Shown: positions 59,911 to 64,000 of the stretch, one piece after another
Layout: each line of letters starts with the position of its first letter
Numbering within the stretch: the first letter of the stretch is position 1
Assembly: GCA_964533965.1 (NCBI GenBank)
Contig: CAZHNN010000013.1
Coordinates: 11,954 to 75,953 of the forward strand
Length of the DNA stretch: 64,000 nucleotides
Origin: RGIG3178 sp964533965
Lineage (GTDB): Bacteria; Bacillota; Clostridia; Christensenellales; QAND01
Reading direction: 5' to 3'
Notes under the pieces: model-generated
The model's input: only the letters and a program-made list of their open reading frames with translations
Told to the model about the DNA's origin: nothing
Databases searched by the model: none
Position numbers and translations under genes: made by a program

Positions 59911-60452
59911 CGACAGGGCAAATAATGTCTGTGCAGTGGCAGTTAACGGCTGTGCGCATACGGGAATGGCTGCAGTCGGGCGTGTTCAGTGTACGCTGGT
60001 GGGTGCTGCTCGCACTGTTCACCGCAATTGTGCTATATTCCTGGAAGAAGGTAGACAAGGGCAGGCTTAAGGAACTGGTTTTATATGCCGCGATGATCAC
60101 GCTTTTCGTCATCGTGCTCGATGAGCTCGGTGAGGAGCTCACGCTATGGTATTATACGGTGGATCTCGTCCCGCTGTTTCCTCCGATCACAGCTGTCGAC
60201 CTGTCCTGTCTGCCCGCTGTTTACTTGCTGATCTACCAGAAGAACCCAACGTGGAAGCGCTTTGTCATCGCAAGCGCCGTCATGTCCGCCGCTTTCTGCT
60301 TTTTGCTGGAACCCCTGTTCGTTTGGGCTGGCGTATACAAGACGCTGACCTGGAAGAGCTATTACGGTTTTCCCATCTACATTCTCATCGCTGTCATCAC
60401 CAAATGGAGTGTACAAACGGTATTTTCGATTGAAAAAAAGCGTACAGCTTAA
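59907..60452 (+). CDS. CBO0543-like membrane protein, copy 2
   Basis: About 181 residues from the ATG at 59907, which overlaps the stop of copy 1 as ATGA, so the two are translationally coupled. Same fold pattern as copy 1: VRWWVLLALFTAIVLYSWKK, LYAAMITLFVIVLDELGEEL, WYYTVDLVPLFPPITAVDL, FCFLLEPLFVWAGVY and GFPIYILIAVITKW. Predicted integral membrane protein; role unknown, possibly spore-related by family distribution. Confidence 0.8.
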   Translation: MTTGQIMSVQWQLTAVRIREWLQSGVFSVRWWVLLALFTAIVLYSWKKVDKGRLKELVLYAAMITLFVIVLDELGEELTLWYYTVDLVPLFPPITAVDLSCLPAVYLLIYQKNPTWKRFVIASAVMSAAFCFLLEPLFVWAGVYKTLTWKSYYGFPIYILIAVITKWSVQTVFSIEKKRTA

Positions 60453-60561
60453 ATTTCGTTCCCCTTCTTTTCCAATTTGCCCCATAATTTAACCATTCGC
60501 TCAATTTGCGCAAGGCTTGCCCTTTGCATTATAATGTCCCTATGCAAAGGACGGTGGAACG

Positions 60562-61017
60562 TTGGCTACAATTCTGAACCTGGCGATTGAGATCTCGCGG
60601 TTTGCGTTTGTACTCATCGCTTTATATATCCTGTTGCGCGTGGTGGACAATTCGCTTGCGGAATTGAATGTGCGCCGCCGCATGAAGAAAAGCATGCAGC
60701 GGTTCTTCGGGGATCTCACGGTGATCGAAGCGCGCAACCAATCGCTTATCGGCAAGCGATACGGATTGAAATGGGAAAACAGCCTTGGCAGCGCCCACCG
60801 CTGCGACGTCTGTATCGAGGGCGGAGGGCTGCAAAAACAACATGCCATTTTGTCCCTGGGCAAGGACCGTGCCTATCTTCGCCCCACCACCAAGGCGAGT
60901 GTGTGGGTAGAGGGGCATAAAATTTACAAGAAAACCGAAGTTAACGACGAGGATGGGATCCAGCTCGGCGAGACGCTGATGATCCTTCACCTGTTCGATA
61001 CGCAGGAGGAAGCATGA
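60562..61017 (+). CDS. Membrane-anchored FHA-domain protein
   Basis: A 151-residue protein starting at TTG 60562 (AAAGGACGG upstream). One membrane helix (ISRFAFVLIALYILLRVVD) is followed by a forkhead-associated domain. The FHA motif RYGLKWENSLGSAHRCDVCI with QKQHAILSL binds phosphothreonine. It overlaps ftsW by ATGA, suggesting a role in linking Ser/Thr kinase signalling to the FtsW/PBP pair, as in FhaB-type systems. That functional link is inferred. Confidence 0.82.
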   Translation: MATILNLAIEISRFAFVLIALYILLRVVDNSLAELNVRRRMKKSMQRFFGDLTVIEARNQSLIGKRYGLKWENSLGSAHRCDVCIEGGGLQKQHAILSLGKDRAYLRPTTKASVWVEGHKIYKKTEVNDEDGIQLGETLMILHLFDTQEEA

Positions 61018-62318
61018 ATTTTCGAACCGTGCGTTCTGCCGGCATCATCTCGGCGATATTGATGTTCGAGTCTGTGGCCTTTCTATTGGTGTTCTTCGCG
61101 TCCTCCCCATGGGATATTAGGATATTGGCGATCGGCGTGGGGACGATGGCCCTGTTCCTGTTCCAATACGGCACCTTGACGATCTTCTTCGCGGGTTGCG
61201 ATAGGGTGGCGCTGATCATCGCAAACTTTTTGGTTGGCATCGGGTTGATCGTTCAAACGCGGATCAATCCGACCTTGGGCCTGCGCCAGTTGATGGTGTT
61301 GGGCATAGGGATACTCGCCATGACGCTAACCATCCTGTTCATGCGCCGCACCTCGTTTTTAAAGCGCATGCGCATTCCGTTCATCATCGCTTCTTTCGGG
61401 TTGCTGGTTTTGGCGCTCGCGCTGGGCCGCTCGGCATATGGCGCCACAAACTGGTTTTCGGTGTTCGGCGTGTCTGTGCAGCCATCCGAATTCGTGAAGA
61501 TCCTTCTGATCTTCGTGCTGGCGTCGCTGCTGGACCATGATCGCACGGTGTTCAAACTGTTGACCGGACTTGCCTATGTCGGGGTTTGTGTCGTGCTGCT
61601 GCTGATCCAAAAGGACCTTGGCGCAGTATTGCTCTATACCGGCACGGCGATTGCGCTTTTGTATGTCGCAACGGGCAGCAAGCTATTGCTTGGCGTTTCT
61701 GTGGGCACAGGCGCCTTGGGGTCCGTCGCCGCCTATTCACTGTTTTCGCATGTGCGCACGCGCGTAGCGCTATGGAAAAACCCGTGGTCGATGTACGGCG
61801 GACAGGGCTACCAGGTCGTGCAGGGGCTCATTGCGATTGCTGCGGGCGGTCTGTTCGGGCTTGGAATTACAAAAGGCATGCCTCAGGTCATACCGGTTGC
61901 CCATTCGGACTATATCTTTGCCGTGATCTGCGAGGAATTCGGCATCATCTTCGGATTGATCATATTGGCGTATTATCTCGTGTTCATCGTCCGCGGTGCG
62001 CTTGTCGCGATGGACGCCCGGAACAGCTTCGATGCGCTGGTAGCCATCGGTTGTGTGACCATGATCACACTGCAGAGCTTTATCATCATCGGCGGCGTGT
62101 GCAAGCTGATCCCGCTGACGGGCATCACGCTGCCATTCGTTTCCTATGGCGGCAGCAGTATGCTTTCCTGTTTTATGCTGCTTGGCATCCTTGAGGGCAT
62201 CGCCATCAAAAACCATGAGGCGGATCTGCGCGAGTACGACCGGGGCAGGGCGAACAGGCGTTGGCAAGAGGAAGAGTATGACGAGGATGAATATGACGAA
62301 GAGGGGTGGGACGAATGA
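61014..62318 (+). CDS. FtsW/RodA/SpoVE-family SEDS glycosyltransferase
   Basis: A 434-residue SEDS protein with about ten membrane helices. Opens FRTVRSAGIISAILMFESVA; the SEDS signature VQPSEFVKILLIFVLASLL, DLGAVLLYTGTAIALL and SDYIFAVICEEFGIIFGLI are conserved, and LIPLTGITLPFVSYGGSSML precedes the last helices. Polymerises lipid II into glycan strands with a partner class B PBP, here encoded next. The acidic C-terminal tail (EEYDEDEYDEEG) is unusual. Confidence 0.9.
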   Translation: MNFRTVRSAGIISAILMFESVAFLLVFFASSPWDIRILAIGVGTMALFLFQYGTLTIFFAGCDRVALIIANFLVGIGLIVQTRINPTLGLRQLMVLGIGILAMTLTILFMRRTSFLKRMRIPFIIASFGLLVLALALGRSAYGATNWFSVFGVSVQPSEFVKILLIFVLASLLDHDRTVFKLLTGLAYVGVCVVLLLIQKDLGAVLLYTGTAIALLYVATGSKLLLGVSVGTGALGSVAAYSLFSHVRTRVALWKNPWSMYGGQGYQVVQGLIAIAAGGLFGLGITKGMPQVIPVAHSDYIFAVICEEFGIIFGLIILAYYLVFIVRGALVAMDARNSFDALVAIGCVTMITLQSFIIIGGVCKLIPLTGITLPFVSYGGSSMLSCFMLLGILEGIAIKNHEADLREYDRGRANRRWQEEEYDEDEYDEEGWDE

Positions 62319-63727
62319 AGGGAATGCGGGGTAGCATCCGCGCGATGCTGCTGGTCTTTGTTGCGATGTTCCTGATTTTGGGCGGCTTCTTGTCCTACAC
62401 GGTATTCGTCAACGGCGATAAATGGTTCGCTTCGCCCTATAACCCAATGCTCAATAAGCAGAAGCAGGACGTCATTGAGGGCTCCATCCTCGACCGCAAC
62501 GGCGTTGTTCTCGCCAGCAGCGACGAAGCGACCGGCAAGCGCGCTTATCATCCCGACGAGCGGGTGCGGCGCGCCCTGTGCCATGTCTTGGGCGATCCCA
62601 GCGGCATTTCGGCTGTGGGTATTGAAAGCGTCTATTCCCAATACCTGCTTGGCTTTAACGGCAATCCGTTTGAGCGCTTATACGATACGATCGCAAACGG
62701 CAAGCGAAAGGGTGACAGCGTTGTGACCACGCTGTCCGCCGAATTGTCCGCATACGCATTTGACCAGATGAACGGAAAATCGGGCGCAGTGGTTGTAATG
62801 AACTACAAGACCGGCGAGATATTGACTTCGGTTTCTACACCCGGATTCGACCTGTCCACGCTGACCAAAAACACGGCTTCCACAAGCACAGAGAGCTATC
62901 TCGTCAACCGTGCGACGATGGGGCGGTATACGCCCGGTTCGGTGTTCAAGCTCGTGACGGCGGCGGCTGTGCTCGAGTTTAAGCCGGAGTTGATGAACAA
63001 GAAATACACCTGCACTGGCGAGTTGAAGTTCCCGACGGGTACCGTTGTGGACGCGGGGCATGCGGTCCACGGCGAGCTTACGGTACAACAGGCGCTTGCG
63101 AAAAGCTGTAACGTCATATTTGCACAGATAGAGAAGGACCTTGGCATGGACGCCATTTTGAAAATGGCAGAGAAGATGCATTACAACGAGGATTTCGTTC
63201 TTGGCGATATGACCCTCTACAAGAGCCAGTTCCTCAAGGCACAGGATGGCACACTGGACGCCGCCTGGGATGCGGTTGGACAATACAAGACGACCGTTTC
63301 CCCAATGCATATCCTCATGATCACATCTAGCATTGCCAACGACGGCATCATGATGGAACCCAAAGTCATGAAAGCCATCATGAATTCCCGCAACTACCAA
63401 TACATCACCGCAAGCCCGGCACAGATGGGCCGCGTACTTAGCTCCGAATCGGCGGCGAAGCTTCGGGAGATGATGCAGCTTACAGTCAAGAGTGGCACGG
63501 GTACGAACGCCGCAATCAAGGGCTATACGATCGGCGGAAAGACAGGTTCGGCAGAAACATCTGACAGCAAGAACACGAAGACGCACGCCTGGTTTACGGG
63601 GTATGTCCAGGATGACAAGCACCCGCTGTGCATTGTGGTGATGGTAGAGCATGGCGGTTCAGGCGGCAGCGTCGCCGCGCCGATCGCGCAGAAGGTGCTA
63701 AAAAAAGCGCTGGATCTGGGGTTATAA
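62315..63727 (+). CDS. Class B penicillin-binding protein (transpeptidase)
   Basis: About 470 residues from the ATG at 62315, overlapping the FtsW stop by ATGA. One N-terminal membrane helix (MLLVFVAMFLILGGFLSYTV). A short pedestal (ILDRNGVVLASSD) precedes the transpeptidase domain: TPGSVFKLVTAAAVLE (SxxK), KSCNVIFAQ (SxN) and GKTGSAET (KTG). Cross-links peptidoglycan made by the adjacent SEDS protein. Length fits PbpA/FtsI-like class B enzymes without a long PASTA tail. Confidence 0.9.
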   Translation: MKGMRGSIRAMLLVFVAMFLILGGFLSYTVFVNGDKWFASPYNPMLNKQKQDVIEGSILDRNGVVLASSDEATGKRAYHPDERVRRALCHVLGDPSGISAVGIESVYSQYLLGFNGNPFERLYDTIANGKRKGDSVVTTLSAELSAYAFDQMNGKSGAVVVMNYKTGEILTSVSTPGFDLSTLTKNTASTSTESYLVNRATMGRYTPGSVFKLVTAAAVLEFKPELMNKKYTCTGELKFPTGTVVDAGHAVHGELTVQQALAKSCNVIFAQIEKDLGMDAILKMAEKMHYNEDFVLGDMTLYKSQFLKAQDGTLDAAWDAVGQYKTTVSPMHILMITSSIANDGIMMEPKVMKAIMNSRNYQYITASPAQMGRVLSSESAAKLREMMQLTVKSGTGTNAAIKGYTIGGKTGSAETSDSKNTKTHAWFTGYVQDDKHPLCIVVMVEHGGSGGSVAAPIAQKVLKKALDLGL

Positions 63728-64000
63728 ATGGATAACACGAACTTTGGCGAACATATCGAAGGGATTTTGCAAACCCTTCCCGACAAGCCCGGCGTCTATC
63801 AGATGATAGACGAATCGGGTGAGATCATCTATGTCGGCAAGGCGATATCGCTTAAAAACCGCGTGCGGAGCTATTTCCGCTCGCACAAAAACCAATCTTC
63901 CAAGGTTATTGCCATGGTTCGCAAGATCCGCGACATCCGCTACATCGTGGTAGAAACCGAGATGGAAGCGCTGTTTTTGGAGAGCAACCTCATCAAGGAG
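63728..64000 (+). CDS. uvrC: Excinuclease ABC subunit C, 5' part
   Basis: The first 91 residues of UvrC, cut by the window end. The N-terminal GIY-YIG nuclease domain begins LPDKPGVYQMIDESGEIIYVG, followed by KAISLKNRVRSYFRSHKN and VVETEMEALFLESNLIKE, all typical. UvrC makes the dual incisions in nucleotide excision repair with UvrA and UvrB. The ATG follows the PBP stop directly (TAAATG). Confidence 0.93.
   Translation, partial: MDNTNFGEHIEGILQTLPDKPGVYQMIDESGEIIYVGKAISLKNRVRSYFRSHKNQSSKVIAMVRKIRDIRYIVVETEMEALFLESNLIKE

Overview
The window looks like a chromosomal segment of an endospore-forming, anaerobic member of the Bacillota (class Clostridia, possibly Christensenellales-like). This is inferred from AGGAGG-type ribosome binding sites, sigma-A promoters, lipoproteins with Gram-positive lipoboxes, a PerR/rubrerythrin oxidative-stress pair, a GreA-LysS operon, paired DegV proteins, polysaccharide deacetylases and several low-complexity proteins resembling spore-surface proteins. 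A run of ten Ns at 40595-40604 marks it as a draft or metagenome assembly. No rRNA, complete tRNA, CRISPR array, transposase or prophage was found.

Layout. 1-5.2 kb: a gene tail, a palindromic interspersed element, mutS2 without a Smr domain behind a long structured leader, an aminotransferase/Nudix pair, and the decayed 3' end of an acyl-CoA dehydratase activase. 5.2-24 kb: an accessory envelope region with many lipoproteins. These include a three-member paralogous family, a peptidase-MA-like protein, a transglutaminase-like protein and a ComEC-like metallo-beta-lactamase. It also holds an M15 peptidase, a polysaccharide deacetylase, an XRE-cupin/LysE divergent pair and perR-rbr. 24-39 kb: an ECF sigma/anti-sigma pair behind three evenly spaced palindromes, tandemly duplicated unknown genes with a conversion-like tract, a repeat-rich island with duplicated flanks, an orphan PTS IIB, a diguanylate cyclase with a damaged start, and a cluster of Cys-, Ser- and Arg-rich probable spore-surface proteins with an amidase and a second deacetylase. 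39-58.5 kb: mostly housekeeping genes, namely dus, a QueG-like Fe-S protein split only by the N run, greA-lysS, a PfkB kinase with a stand-alone AICAR transformylase, two degV genes, aspartate aminotransferase, an isopropylmalate/Re-citrate synthase-like enzyme, a eukaryotic-type hexokinase, thrC and trpS. 58.5-64 kb: a non-coding repeat tract, a CBO0543-like membrane pair, and an FHA-FtsW-PBP-uvrC run joined by ATGA overlaps.

Themes. The best-supported new observations are structural. They are three tandem operators 19-20 bp apart in front of the ECF sigma gene, a secreted lipoprotein family with an internal two-fold repeat, a repeat-encoded Ser/Cys protein whose second frame is also open, a 53-bp tandem repeat that copies a terminator together with the end of a gene, and a probable ATT start codon. 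Functions of hypothetical genes are stated as unknown where nothing was recognised.
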